Source: JAWCLZ01 sp038850275
GTDB lineage: Archaea > Halobacteriota > JAWCLZ01
Direction: 5' to 3'
Assembly: GCA_038850275.1 (NCBI GenBank)
Contig: JAWCLZ010000001.1
Location: forward strand, 113,865 to 177,864
DNA length: 64,000 nucleotides
The notes under the pieces are model-generated. The model searched no databases. It saw nothing but the letters and a program-made list of their open reading frames with translations, and was not told the origin of the DNA. The stretch's first letter is position 1; the number at the start of each line of letters is the position of its first letter. Of this stretch, positions 42,954 to 51,070 are shown piece by piece. The translations under genes and the position numbers were made by a program.

Positions 42954-43466
42954 ATGATGCAGAATATCGCTAAAAAGACCGTTCAATTAATGGGAATTAC
43001 ATTGATATTGCTTGGACTATTGGTAATGTATTCATATTCTGTCTTCAGCAACGACATTGTATACTCAAACTATGGTGGTGTAATTATAGAGAGCAATGAT
43101 GAATTATCAATAAGTAATCAAGTAATTGTAAAAGCAGGATCGAATATTCCAGAGGTTGGAACTAGTGCGGCAACAGCTGTTACAATGTCTTCAACTAATC
43201 CCGTTGCCTCCACAGGGGTTACAAAGAAAAATTGGGTTTTCCGAATAGATGTTAACGCAATAACTAACACTACCCCTTCTAACATAATTTTTAAAATCGA
43301 GCTCTATCAATGGAACTCAACTGCATTAGAATACAACTTAGTGAATACTCTATATATTAAGTCTGACGATAATCCAACGAACGATGAAGGAGCAAAGCTA
43401 ATTTTCGGCTTAAGCAGTACTCCAAGCTCTAGCGAAGCATTCATGGTATTGATATCAAGAGTCTAA
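42954..43466 (+). CDS. Secreted TasA/camelysin-like fibre protein candidate
   Basis: 170 residues. Signal peptide/hydrophobic helix at about 13-32 (MGITLILLGLLVMYSYS), followed by VFSNDIVYSN, which resembles the YFSD sequence after the cleavage site of SipW-processed proteins. The mature part is Ser/Thr/Asn-rich beta-type (IVKAGSNIP, VFRIDVNAITNTT, FKIELYQW). No Cys. The next gene, one base downstream, is a signal peptidase I. By analogy with TasA-SipW and archaeal bundling pili it may form an extracellular fibre. Family assignment is tentative. Confidence 0.55.
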   Translation: MMQNIAKKTVQLMGITLILLGLLVMYSYSVFSNDIVYSNYGGVIIESNDELSISNQVIVKAGSNIPEVGTSAATAVTMSSTNPVASTGVTKKNWVFRIDVNAITNTTPSNIIFKIELYQWNSTALEYNLVNTLYIKSDDNPTNDEGAKLIFGLSSTPSSSEAFMVLISRV

Positions 43467-43467
43467 G

Positions 43468-43941
43468 ATGAAGAGAAAGCTATTGCTATTTTCTATATTG
43501 ATAATTTCCATATTTCTCTTTCTATATCTTAGCCCGCGATTAATCGTAATAACATCATCCAGCATGAAGCCAATTATAGCTCCTGGTGACCTTGTTTTAA
43601 CTATAAACGTGCATCCAAGTGAAATTAGAGAGGGTGATGTTATAGTTTATAGAAAAGCCATTCCTTTTTCATCAATAGAGGTAGTTGCACATAGAGTAAT
43701 AGAGGTCAAAATGGATAATGGTTACATCATCTTCAAAACCAAAGGCGATGCCAACCCTAGGCCTGATCAATGGGATGTAACACCTAAGGAGGTATTAGGG
43801 AAAGCTTTCTTAGTTATACCAAAAATTGGATGGCTTCTACATTATATTAGAGTAAACCTCCCCTCTATTATTTTGATTAGCTTAGGTATATGGTTAATTT
43901 TCATAAACATCGAGAAAGAACGCAGTTTCATTGATCACTGA
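43468..43941 (+). CDS. Signal peptidase I, SipW/ER type
   Basis: 157 residues. N-terminal membrane helix (6-22), then ITSSSMKPIIAPGDLVL with the catalytic Ser, DVIVYR, VAHRVIEV with a His in place of the bacterial Lys, and TKGDANPRPD with the conserved Asp. A second membrane helix is at the C-terminus (about 128-148). This Ser-His arrangement is the archaeal/eukaryotic and SipW type. It is paired with the preceding secreted protein and may be dedicated to it. Confidence 0.88.
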   Translation: MKRKLLLFSILIISIFLFLYLSPRLIVITSSSMKPIIAPGDLVLTINVHPSEIREGDVIVYRKAIPFSSIEVVAHRVIEVKMDNGYIIFKTKGDANPRPDQWDVTPKEVLGKAFLVIPKIGWLLHYIRVNLPSIILISLGIWLIFINIEKERSFIDH

Positions 43942-44057
43942 TATTTGACCTCAATTATAGTTTTATTCGAACTCACTATGCTTATCCAAGGATGCAAATC
44001 GAAAGACTTATTTAAGCATAGCTTAAACTTGAGTTCAAAAATATATGGGGGTATGGA

Positions 44058-44990
44058 ATGGAAGAAATCATTTATGTCGTGGGACATAAAAACCCAGATA
44101 CTGATTCCATATGCTCAGCGATTGCATATGCGAATTTAAAAAATCTGCAGGGAGAGAAGAATGTAAAGCCAGCTCGAGCGGGAGAGCTCAATCTTGAGAC
44201 TAAATATGTACTAAGTCAATTCAATTTCCCGGTACCAGAGTTAATTACAGATGCCACTAATAAAAAGTTAATAATAGTTGACCATAATGAAGTTGGACAA
44301 GCAGTTGCAAATATAGATAAAGCAGATATCCTCGAGGTATGGGAGCATCATCGCATTGGAGATCTGCAGACTCCAAAGCCTATTTTCTTCCACTGCGAAC
44401 CAGTGGGTTCAACTGCTACCTTGATAGCGGAACTTTACTTCAATAAAAATATCAAGTTAACAAGAGAGATGGCCGGGATACTTCTAGCAAGCATACTCTC
44501 AGACACAGTGATATTCAAATCCCCTACCTGCGCTGAGAAGGATAAGCAAATTGCTGCAAAGCTTCAGCCAATAGCTAATATCGATATGGAAAGCTTTGGT
44601 ATTGAGATGTTCAAAGCGAAAGCAAATCTAGCTGCGAAGAGTGCAAGAGAGATCTTGAATACAGACTTTAAAGAATTCAACTTCGCGGGTAATAAAGTAG
44701 GCATAGCTCAAATTGAGGTGATGGAAACTAGCGAGGTTAAGAAGAAAAAGGCAGAGATTTTAAGGGAGATGGAGAAAGCTAGAGCGGAGAGGGGCTTGGT
44801 ACAGGTTATATTGATGGTTACAGATATAATGAAGGAAGCAAGCGAGCTCTGGTTCGTGGGGGATAAAAAAGAGGTCTTTGAGAAAGCATTTGGCAAGAAA
44901 GTAGTTGACAATGCAATTTATCTAGAAAAGGTCATGTCTAGGAAGAAGCAAGTGGTTCCTCCGCTTGAAACAACATTCAAAGCTAGTTAA
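44058..44990 (+). CDS. ppaC: Manganese-dependent inorganic pyrophosphatase (family II)
   Basis: 310 residues. Hydrolyses pyrophosphate. DHH-domain motifs VGHKNPDTDSICSA, IVDHNE and WEHHRIGD bind the metals; the DHHA2 domain ends with SRKKQVVPPL, the substrate-binding SRKKQ signature. Cytoplasmic. GGTATGGA before the ATG provides a weak ribosome site. Confidence 0.95.
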   Translation: MEEIIYVVGHKNPDTDSICSAIAYANLKNLQGEKNVKPARAGELNLETKYVLSQFNFPVPELITDATNKKLIIVDHNEVGQAVANIDKADILEVWEHHRIGDLQTPKPIFFHCEPVGSTATLIAELYFNKNIKLTREMAGILLASILSDTVIFKSPTCAEKDKQIAAKLQPIANIDMESFGIEMFKAKANLAAKSAREILNTDFKEFNFAGNKVGIAQIEVMETSEVKKKKAEILREMEKARAERGLVQVILMVTDIMKEASELWFVGDKKEVFEKAFGKKVVDNAIYLEKVMSRKKQVVPPLETTFKAS

Positions 44991-45071
44991 TTTTATTTCC
45001 ATTATTTTATATTATATTGGATTAAGAAAGCATATCTATTTTCTAGTTGTTTATTTCAATAGGTGATTTAA

Positions 45072-46331
45072 TTGCAAGTGATTGAGAGAATTATCGCTCG
45101 CGAAGTCCTTGATTCAAGAGGCAACCCAACGGTTGAGGTTGATGTTTACACTAGAAATGGATTTGGGAGAGCCTCAATTCCATCTGGTGCTTCAACTGGA
45201 ACTCACGAAGCTCTTGAGCTAAGAGATGGAAATGGGAGATATCTAGGCAAGGGTGTGCGAAAGGCAGTTGCAAATGTCAATACCATTATTAAAAGAAACA
45301 TAATTGGTCTAAATGTTTTCAATCAAAGGGAGATAGATAGGGTATTGATAGAACTCGATGGCACTCCAAATAAATCCAAATTGGGTGCAAATGCAATTCT
45401 GGGCGTGAGCATTGCAGTGGCAAAAGCAGCTGCCTCTGCAGCTGGTCTACCTCTATATCAATACCTTGGAGGAGCAGCAAGCTATACCATTCCAGTGCCA
45501 AGTTTAAATGTAATCAATGGAGGGAAGCACGCTGGGAATAAACTCGCTATTCAGGAATTTATGATTCAACCAGTTGGAGCAGATTCATTTGCGGAGGCAA
45601 TCAGAATGGCTGTGGAAACTTATCATATACTAAAGGGCTTAATCAAGGAGAAATATGGCATTGCCTCCACCAACGTGGGGGATGAAGGTGGATATGCTCC
45701 AGCCATGACTACTACTAGGGAAGCTCTTGAAGTAATTTCACTTGCTATCGAAAAAGCAGGCTATAGCGGTAAGATCAAACTTGGACTGGATAGCGCTGCA
45801 AGTGAGTTCTACAAAAATGGAGAATATGAGATTGATGGGAAAAAGCTAACAAGTGGAGAGCTAGTCGATTACTATATTGATATTGCAAGGACATATCCCA
45901 TATTGCTCTTCGAAGACCCTTTTCACGAAGAAGCTTTTCAAGAGTTTGCAGAGTTAACCAGAAAACTAAGGAAAATAATTATAGTTGGAGATGATATCTA
46001 TGTGACAAATGTCTTGAGATTGAGGAAAGGTATCGAGTTAAATGCTGGCAATGCACTGCTTTTAAAGCTAAATCAAATAGGCACTATAACCGAAGCCTTT
46101 GATGCAGCTAGATTAGCCTTTAGAAGTAACTGGAAGGTAATGGTCAGCCACAGGTCAGGTGAAACTGAGGATAGCACGATTGCAGATGTAGCAGTGGCAC
46201 TTGGAGCCGAATTGATAAAGGCAGGCGCGCCAGCTAGGAGCGAGCGCAATGCAAAGTACAATCAACTTTTGCGAATCGAAGAACATCTTGGTACTAGTGC
46301 TCGTTACATGGGAGAAATATTAAAACTTTAA
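45072..46331 (+). CDS. eno: Enolase
   Basis: 419 residues. Interconverts 2-phosphoglycerate and phosphoenolpyruvate. N-terminal AREVLDSRGNPTVEVDV, GASTGTHEALELRDG, NVGDEGGYAP, LLFEDPFHEE, GDDIYVTN, LLLKLNQIGTITE with the catalytic Lys, and VSHRSGETED. TTG start with AGGTG upstream. Confidence 0.97.
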   Translation: MQVIERIIAREVLDSRGNPTVEVDVYTRNGFGRASIPSGASTGTHEALELRDGNGRYLGKGVRKAVANVNTIIKRNIIGLNVFNQREIDRVLIELDGTPNKSKLGANAILGVSIAVAKAAASAAGLPLYQYLGGAASYTIPVPSLNVINGGKHAGNKLAIQEFMIQPVGADSFAEAIRMAVETYHILKGLIKEKYGIASTNVGDEGGYAPAMTTTREALEVISLAIEKAGYSGKIKLGLDSAASEFYKNGEYEIDGKKLTSGELVDYYIDIARTYPILLFEDPFHEEAFQEFAELTRKLRKIIIVGDDIYVTNVLRLRKGIELNAGNALLLKLNQIGTITEAFDAARLAFRSNWKVMVSHRSGETEDSTIADVAVALGAELIKAGAPARSERNAKYNQLLRIEEHLGTSARYMGEILKL

Positions 46332-46355
46332 ATTAATTCATACCAAAAATTATTT

Positions 46356-46395
46356 ATGTAATACTTATTATTACTAATTTTAAAAAATGTAATAC
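46356..46395 (+). promoter_or_regulatory. Repeated ATGTAATAC motif before cbiM
   Basis: ATGTAATAC occurs at 46356-46364 and 46387-46395, 31 bp apart. The first forms an inverted repeat with the following ATTAC (GTAAT...ATTAC, 46358-46374). TAATACTTATT here resembles TAATACTATT (49468-49477) between the ArsR gene and cobT, so the same regulator may bind both. Confidence 0.4.
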
Positions 46396-46407
46396 AAGAG
46401 GATTGCT

Positions 46408-47049
46408 ATGCATATCCCAGATGGCTTCATTCCACTTGAGCAATGCGCAATATACTTCCTAATCACAGCGCCATTTATAGCACTCTCAATAAAATGGGCT
46501 AGAAAGGAAATGGATGACAAAAAGGTACCCTTGCTTGCAACCTTAGCAGCTGGTATATTTGCAATTCAAGCCATAAACATACCTATACCTTGGGGAACCA
46601 GCGGACACATGGTGGGTGCAGTACTCGCTGCCATAGTGTTCTCAAGTCCTTGGGCTGGAGTGCTGCTTTTAACAATCGTGCTCTTAGTCCAAGGCTTTGT
46701 TTTCGCAGATGGAGGAATAACTGCACTAGGTGCTAATATTCTAAACATGGGCATAATCTGCACATTCGTTGGCTACTATCTCTATCTAGCAATGAGAAAG
46801 TTGAATATAGCACTTCCAATAGCAGCCTTCACAGGTGCTTGGCTTGGTCTCTTCACCTCAGCAATAGCCTGCTCCCTTGAGTTATACCTCGCGGGTACCT
46901 TTCCACTTTACGAGGGCTTGCTCTTCATGGGAATGTACCACGCTGTGATTGGATTAGTTGCAGAGGGAATTATAACAGCCATAGTTGTAAAAGCAATAGC
47001 CACGATAAAGCCAGAGCTCATTGAAAAAAGAATGGAGGCAGCGGTATGA
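46408..47049 (+). CDS. cbiM: Cobalt/nickel ECF transporter S component CbiM
   Basis: 213 residues, six to seven membrane helices. The N-terminus MHIPDGFIPLEQC supplies the metal-binding amino group and His2. Conserved GTSGHMVGAVLAAIVF and FADGGITALGANILNMG. Together with N, O and Q genes downstream it forms an energy-coupling factor uptake system. Sequence alone cannot separate Co2+ from Ni2+; the cobT and DUF4430-type neighbours favour cobalt. Confidence 0.93.
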   Translation: MHIPDGFIPLEQCAIYFLITAPFIALSIKWARKEMDDKKVPLLATLAAGIFAIQAINIPIPWGTSGHMVGAVLAAIVFSSPWAGVLLLTIVLLVQGFVFADGGITALGANILNMGIICTFVGYYLYLAMRKLNIALPIAAFTGAWLGLFTSAIACSLELYLAGTFPLYEGLLFMGMYHAVIGLVAEGIITAIVVKAIATIKPELIEKRMEAAV

Positions 47050-47318
47050 AGCAATGGGTTTTAAAAGGCTTGGCAATTGCGCTTATACTAGCAATTGCAG
47101 CGCCATTCATAGCTTCCACCAACCCAGATGGGCTTGATAGTACAGCTGAAAAAGTTGGCGCTGAGGAAAAAGCATATATAGCATTTCCCTCGCCAATGGC
47201 AGACTACCTCGTGCCCTTCCTAGAGGGAGAGGTCTCTAGTAGTGTAGCTCTAGCACTTGGAGTGATAATAATAACTGGACTGAGCTATGGAGCAGCCTTG
47301 GTTTTGAAGAAGAGTTAG
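47046..47318 (+). CDS. cbiN: Cobalt/nickel transporter component CbiN (PDGLE-type)
   Basis: 90 residues with two membrane helices (7-25 and about 66-86). The extracellular loop contains NPDGLDSTAEKVG, the PDGLE-family signature. The start overlaps the cbiM stop (ATGA). Small membrane subunit needed for metal uptake with CbiM. Confidence 0.88.
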   Translation: MKQWVLKGLAIALILAIAAPFIASTNPDGLDSTAEKVGAEEKAYIAFPSPMADYLVPFLEGEVSSSVALALGVIIITGLSYGAALVLKKS

Positions 47319-47361
47319 TACTATGGATTAAAAAGTTAGGAAAAGCAAGATAAAAGATAAA

Positions 47362-48198
47362 ATGCATATCATCGAGGCTAAAAATCTAAGCTATATATAC
47401 CCAGATGGCACAAAGGCACTTGAGGACATAAATTTCAAAGCTGGAAGAGGGGAATGCATCGCTCTCCTTGGTGCAAATGGCGCTGGAAAATCAACGCTTC
47501 TCAAGCATTTCAATGGTATATTGAAGCCAACGAGTGGCGTGGTTTTAATAAAAGGCGAGCCAATTACCAAGCGGAATATTATAGAGGTGAGAAAAACAAT
47601 TGGCTTAGTTTTTCAAGATCCAGATGATCAAATTTTTGCACCTACTGTGAAGCAAGATGTTGCTTTTGGGCCAGTGAATCTAGGGCTTTCGAAAGAAGTA
47701 ATAGAACATCGAGTTAGTGAAGCATTGAAACTTGTTGGCCTAGAAGGATATGAGAATCGAGTGCCCCATCACCTCAGCGGTGGAGAGAAGAAGCGCGTTG
47801 CAATTGCAGGCATACTTGCAATGGAACCCCAAGTTCTCATTCTAGATGAACCCACAGCTGGACTTGATCCAGATGGAGTTAAGAAGATCATAAAGCTGCT
47901 TAAAGATTTAAATGATAAATTCGGAATCACCATAATAGTTGCCACTCACGATGTCGACACTGTGCCATTATTTGCAGATCGAATATGCATATTATCCAAG
48001 GGTAGATTAATCCTAGATGGCACTCCAAGGGAAGTGTTCTCCAAAAGTAAAGTTCTAGAGGAATCAAGTTTAGATTTGCCTGTGGTAACCAAGCTCTTCA
48101 AAATCTTAAGTGAAAATGGAATTCCTTGCTTAAATACACCCTTAACCATAGGCGAGGCGAAGGAGGAATTACTTCACCTCCTAGCTATGAGGAAGTAA
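47362..48198 (+). CDS. cbiO: ECF transporter ATPase CbiO
   Basis: 278 residues. ABC ATPase: Walker A LLGANGAGKST, Q-loop VFQDPDDQIFAPTV, signature HLSGGEKKRVAIAG, Walker B VLILDEPTAGLDP and switch His ATHDVD. Drives the CbiMN(Q) transporter. It is the only ATPase in the cluster, so it probably acts as a homodimer. Confidence 0.94.
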   Translation: MHIIEAKNLSYIYPDGTKALEDINFKAGRGECIALLGANGAGKSTLLKHFNGILKPTSGVVLIKGEPITKRNIIEVRKTIGLVFQDPDDQIFAPTVKQDVAFGPVNLGLSKEVIEHRVSEALKLVGLEGYENRVPHHLSGGEKKRVAIAGILAMEPQVLILDEPTAGLDPDGVKKIIKLLKDLNDKFGITIIVATHDVDTVPLFADRICILSKGRLILDGTPREVFSKSKVLEESSLDLPVVTKLFKILSENGIPCLNTPLTIGEAKEELLHLLAMRK

Positions 48199-48199
48199 T

Positions 48200-48973
48200 A
48201 TGATTTTTTCAAAAGAAATTGAGAGGGAAACCTTCAAAAACTCAATGCTGCATAAACTAGAGGGTAGAGTTAAAATAGCAGGTGCTTTTGCAATAATAAT
48301 ATATGCAGTTGTAACTAAGGATATCCTCAAACTCCTCGCAGTGGAATGCTATTTAATTGCACTTGCCCTCCTCGCTAAATTGCGACTTGATTTACTAGGA
48401 AGGCGATTGCTTCTAATACTGCCATTTGGAGGTATCATTGCTTTCTTCCAACTTTTCTTCAAAAAAGGCTCAGTGCTCTATAGTCTTCCACTAGGAATAA
48501 CAATTACAAGTGAAGGCTTGACATATAGCGCTCTTCTCTTCTCTAAAATAGTAGTATGCATTACCTCAGTAATACTACTGTCTTCTCTATCACCAATGCA
48601 CGAATTAATTGCCTCGGCCAAGCGCCTTGGAGTACCTAGAGAAGTAATACTGCTACTTGGATTATTCTCAAGATATCTATTCGTCTTTCAAGATGTCTAT
48701 CAGCGAATTAAAATAGCGCAAAAGACAAGATGCTTTCAAATAACGAATCGCAAGGTTCCATACACTTGGATACTTGAGCAACTTTCATATTCAATTAGCT
48801 CGCTCTTCATCCGTGCATATGAACAAGGGGAGAGAACTTATATAAGCATGCTTTCAAGAGGCTATAATCCAAATTCTGAGATTTATATCGAGAGGAGAAA
48901 TATTACATTGAGAGATTGCCTCTATTTAATTAATATCATAGGTACATTAATTGCAATTCAATATTTCATTTAA
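48200..48973 (+). CDS. cbiQ: ECF transporter T component CbiQ
   Basis: 257 residues, four to six membrane helices. Coupling helices are present as expected: ARG-like motifs in SAKRLGVPREV and RGERTYISMLSRGYN. It links CbiO to CbiM. One base separates it from cbiO. Its 3' end overlaps the convergent ArsR gene by eight bases. Confidence 0.9.
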   Translation: MIFSKEIERETFKNSMLHKLEGRVKIAGAFAIIIYAVVTKDILKLLAVECYLIALALLAKLRLDLLGRRLLLILPFGGIIAFFQLFFKKGSVLYSLPLGITITSEGLTYSALLFSKIVVCITSVILLSSLSPMHELIASAKRLGVPREVILLLGLFSRYLFVFQDVYQRIKIAQKTRCFQITNRKVPYTWILEQLSYSISSLFIRAYEQGERTYISMLSRGYNPNSEIYIERRNITLRDCLYLINIIGTLIAIQYFI

Positions 48974-49457
48974 CCTTCACTGAAATCCTCTTTCTAGTAA
49001 CTGGTATTAACTTTTTCCATTCAATAATTGAATTTTTCTTTATTTTAAAATTGCTGGCTGAAACATCTGCAAGCTTTCCATTTACCTCATATATATACAA
49101 TCCCTCATCGCCATTTATCGTAACCACGAATTCCTTCTCGCCAGTTTTTCTAACTTCCACGCCTGATATTTTCTTTAAGGCATCTAAAACAGTCGTTCCC
49201 TTTTTCAATGTCAATTCATGAGTTTCAGCGAATTCATCTAGAATTTCATAGAAATTCTCAAGCTTGCTTTTCAAAACATGCGTTCTACCATATTTCTTCC
49301 TCTCGATCAAGCCATTGCTCTCTAGAATCCTCGCGTGTTTAGCTGCTACTGGAACGGAGATTCCAAGTTCTCGAGCAATTGCAGTGATATGCATTTCTTT
49401 CTTTGCAAGTAACTTTAACATTTTCACTCTCGTGACACTACTCAATGCTTTAAACAC
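48966..49457 (-). CDS. ArsR regulator fused to a DUF4430-like domain
   Basis: 163 residues. The ArsR winged helix covers residues 1-72 (LSSVTRVKMLKLLAKKEMHITAIARELGIS, AAKHARILESNGLIERKKYG). Residues 85-163 read like a DUF4430/transcobalamin-like domain: GTTVLDALKKISG, VTINGDEGLYIYEVNGKLADVSAS, then NSIIEWKKL, matching the family pattern IxG...YxVNG...GDxIxW. It faces the Co/Ni transporter and is divergent from cobT. A cobamide- or metal-responsive repressor of both is a reasonable guess. GTG start. Confidence 0.75.
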   Translation of the reverse strand: MFKALSSVTRVKMLKLLAKKEMHITAIARELGISVPVAAKHARILESNGLIERKKYGRTHVLKSKLENFYEILDEFAETHELTLKKGTTVLDALKKISGVEVRKTGEKEFVVTINGDEGLYIYEVNGKLADVSASNFKIKKNSIIEWKKLIPVTRKRISVKVK

Positions 49458-49532
49458 AATTCGTTATTAATACTATTCAGTCAAAAAATTTTTGATTGCA
49501 ATTTTGAATTAGGAATAAAGGAAGTGAGAAAT

Positions 49533-50612
49533 ATGGAGTGGATAAAATGCCTAAAAAAATTTAGAGAGGAGAAAAACTGGAGGGAAGGCTTTGAAAAACC
49601 TAAGCGACCTATTTTCACCTGCGTTATGTCTTCAACTGAAACAGCGAAAATACCTGGAATATCCGCAGCAGGTAGCTCCCCTGAGTTAACTGATTACACT
49701 CCAGCTGGAGATGCAGAGCTTGTAATGCTTGGAGATTTAAGAAGCGTTCCTGAGCTCCCAATGACTCCAACGGGTGCGCCAACTCCTGCGCTTATCACTA
49801 GAGCTGCACTTAGCCTTATTCACGTTCCAATTTTATTTATAGATGCTGGTGTGAAGATAAAACCGAAAATACCAGTCATAAGTATAGGAGCAAAACCAGG
49901 AGGTGATATAAGAAGAGGCAAAGCAGTGCCTGAGGCGCGGGAAATATATGAGTCTGCCATATTGCTAGGTAAGCAGCTCTCTCTTCTCTCAGATTTTCTA
50001 GTGATTGGTGAAACAATTCCAGGTGGTACTACAACTGCACTTGGCGTACTCCAAGCCCTTGGCTGCAATGGAGTGGTAAGCAGTAGCTTTGCAGTGAATC
50101 CCATAGAGCTAAAATACAAGGCCGTGGAGCAGGGTATGAAAGCATGCGGAATAGTAAAGGGAGATTTGAGGAACAAGCCAATTGAGGCGATCTCCTGCTT
50201 AGGCGATCCCATGCTCGCATGCGTACTTGGATTGCTTAAGGGAATAGAGGGTGAAGCTTGCAGAGTAGTGCTCGCAGGGGGAACGCAAATGATGACTATC
50301 TTAGCACTCGCGAAGCACATGAACATTAAAAAAGAGATCTCAATAGCAACAACTAAGTACATCGCTAGTGATGGAAGTGCAAATTTCATTGATTTCACAA
50401 GAGAACTAGCTGAAGCAATTTACATCGTAGACCCTGGATTTGGGGAATCCAAGTTGGAGGAGCTGCATGGTTATGAAAGAGGCGAGATAAAAGAAGGAGT
50501 TGGCGCTGGTGGAGCAATTTTCCTCGCAGGATTAATGGGAATTGAGCAAGTGCAAATTAGAAGCGAGATTGAGCGAATATATTGCAAATTCAAATCTAGA
50601 TTGAAAGGATGA
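49533..50612 (+). CDS. cobT: Archaeal CobT-type nicotinate-nucleotide phosphoribosyltransferase
   Basis: About 359 residues, TIGR00303-type. Activates the lower ligand base for cobamide nucleotide-loop assembly. Segments SAAGSSPELTDYTPAGDAEL, PGGTTTALGVLQALG, VLAGGTQMMTILAL and DPGFGESKL are conserved. ATG 49533 fits with AAGGAAG upstream; GTG 49524 is the alternative. The other cobamide genes are not in the window. Divergent from the ArsR-DUF4430 gene with about 75 bp between. Confidence 0.88.
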   Translation: MEWIKCLKKFREEKNWREGFEKPKRPIFTCVMSSTETAKIPGISAAGSSPELTDYTPAGDAELVMLGDLRSVPELPMTPTGAPTPALITRAALSLIHVPILFIDAGVKIKPKIPVISIGAKPGGDIRRGKAVPEAREIYESAILLGKQLSLLSDFLVIGETIPGGTTTALGVLQALGCNGVVSSSFAVNPIELKYKAVEQGMKACGIVKGDLRNKPIEAISCLGDPMLACVLGLLKGIEGEACRVVLAGGTQMMTILALAKHMNIKKEISIATTKYIASDGSANFIDFTRELAEAIYIVDPGFGESKLEELHGYERGEIKEGVGAGGAIFLAGLMGIEQVQIRSEIERIYCKFKSRLKG

Positions 50613-51049
50613 AGAAGGAATTGAAGGTTGGTAGAATATCGAGCAAAATAAATCGCTCCGAGGGGCTTCTTATATTAAAATTGCACAATTATTGCACAAT
50701 TAAAATTGCACAAGCCCCTACTTCTCAATTTCTTGCATTCGCCTTCTCTTTAGCTTTCTTTCACTTTCGAAAATTACACGATCCTTGTTGCCAAACAGCT
50801 AAACAGCTAAACAGTGAAAGAGCTAATATAAAGGTTTTAGGTAATTATATTCCCTACTAATGTAGCCTTAAACTTGATACGATAACCCTCCGCAATATAC
50901 TTTCTTACTTGATTTAACGTTCCTCTACTTATGGATGGTTCGAACTCAGCCTTTTGATTTTTCGCATTATTAAGAAATCTCAAAGTGAGAAAAATTTAAG
51001 TCTATTAGAAATAATGGATTAAAAAAGCTTTTAATTTCAATATTAAAAA
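50613..51049. other. Gene-poor interval with short repeats and a hairpin
   Basis: About 440 bp with no convincing gene. AGGGGCTT (50661-50668) and AAGCCCCT (50712-50719) form an 8-bp inverted repeat whose loop holds TTGCACAAT-type repeats (about 50680-50712). AACAGCTA repeats three times near 50796-50818. A possible 48-codon minus-strand relic is listed separately. The interval separates cobT from the foreign-looking KaiC pair. Confidence 0.6.
50837..50983 (-). CDS. Possible small ORF or gene relic
   Basis: 48 codons from TTG 50983. The peptide NNAKNQKAEFEPSISRGTLNQVRKYIAEGYRI has natural-looking composition with a helix, but I recognise no family and there is no clear ribosome site. It may be the C-terminal remnant of a gene cut when the neighbouring KaiC segment arrived. 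Confidence 0.25.
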   Translation of the reverse strand: MRFLNNAKNQKAEFEPSISRGTLNQVRKYIAEGYRIKFKATLVGNIIT

Positions 51050-51070
51050 TTGATGTCTGTGGTGTTTTTG

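Noticed and set aside
43945..44139. 64-codon ORF before the pyrophosphatase
   Set aside because: Overlaps the ppaC start in another frame and the peptide has no protein-like pattern. The intergenic part looks like promoter.
46332..46407. Cobalamin riboswitch before cbiM
   Set aside because: The gap is only 76 bp and AT-rich, with no B12-box-like conserved core. Simple operator repeats explain it better.
50609..50860. 83-codon plus-strand ORF overlapping the cobT stop
   Set aside because: Low-complexity, repeat-derived peptide without recognisable domain; runs through the hairpin and AACAGCTA repeats. Treated as chance.
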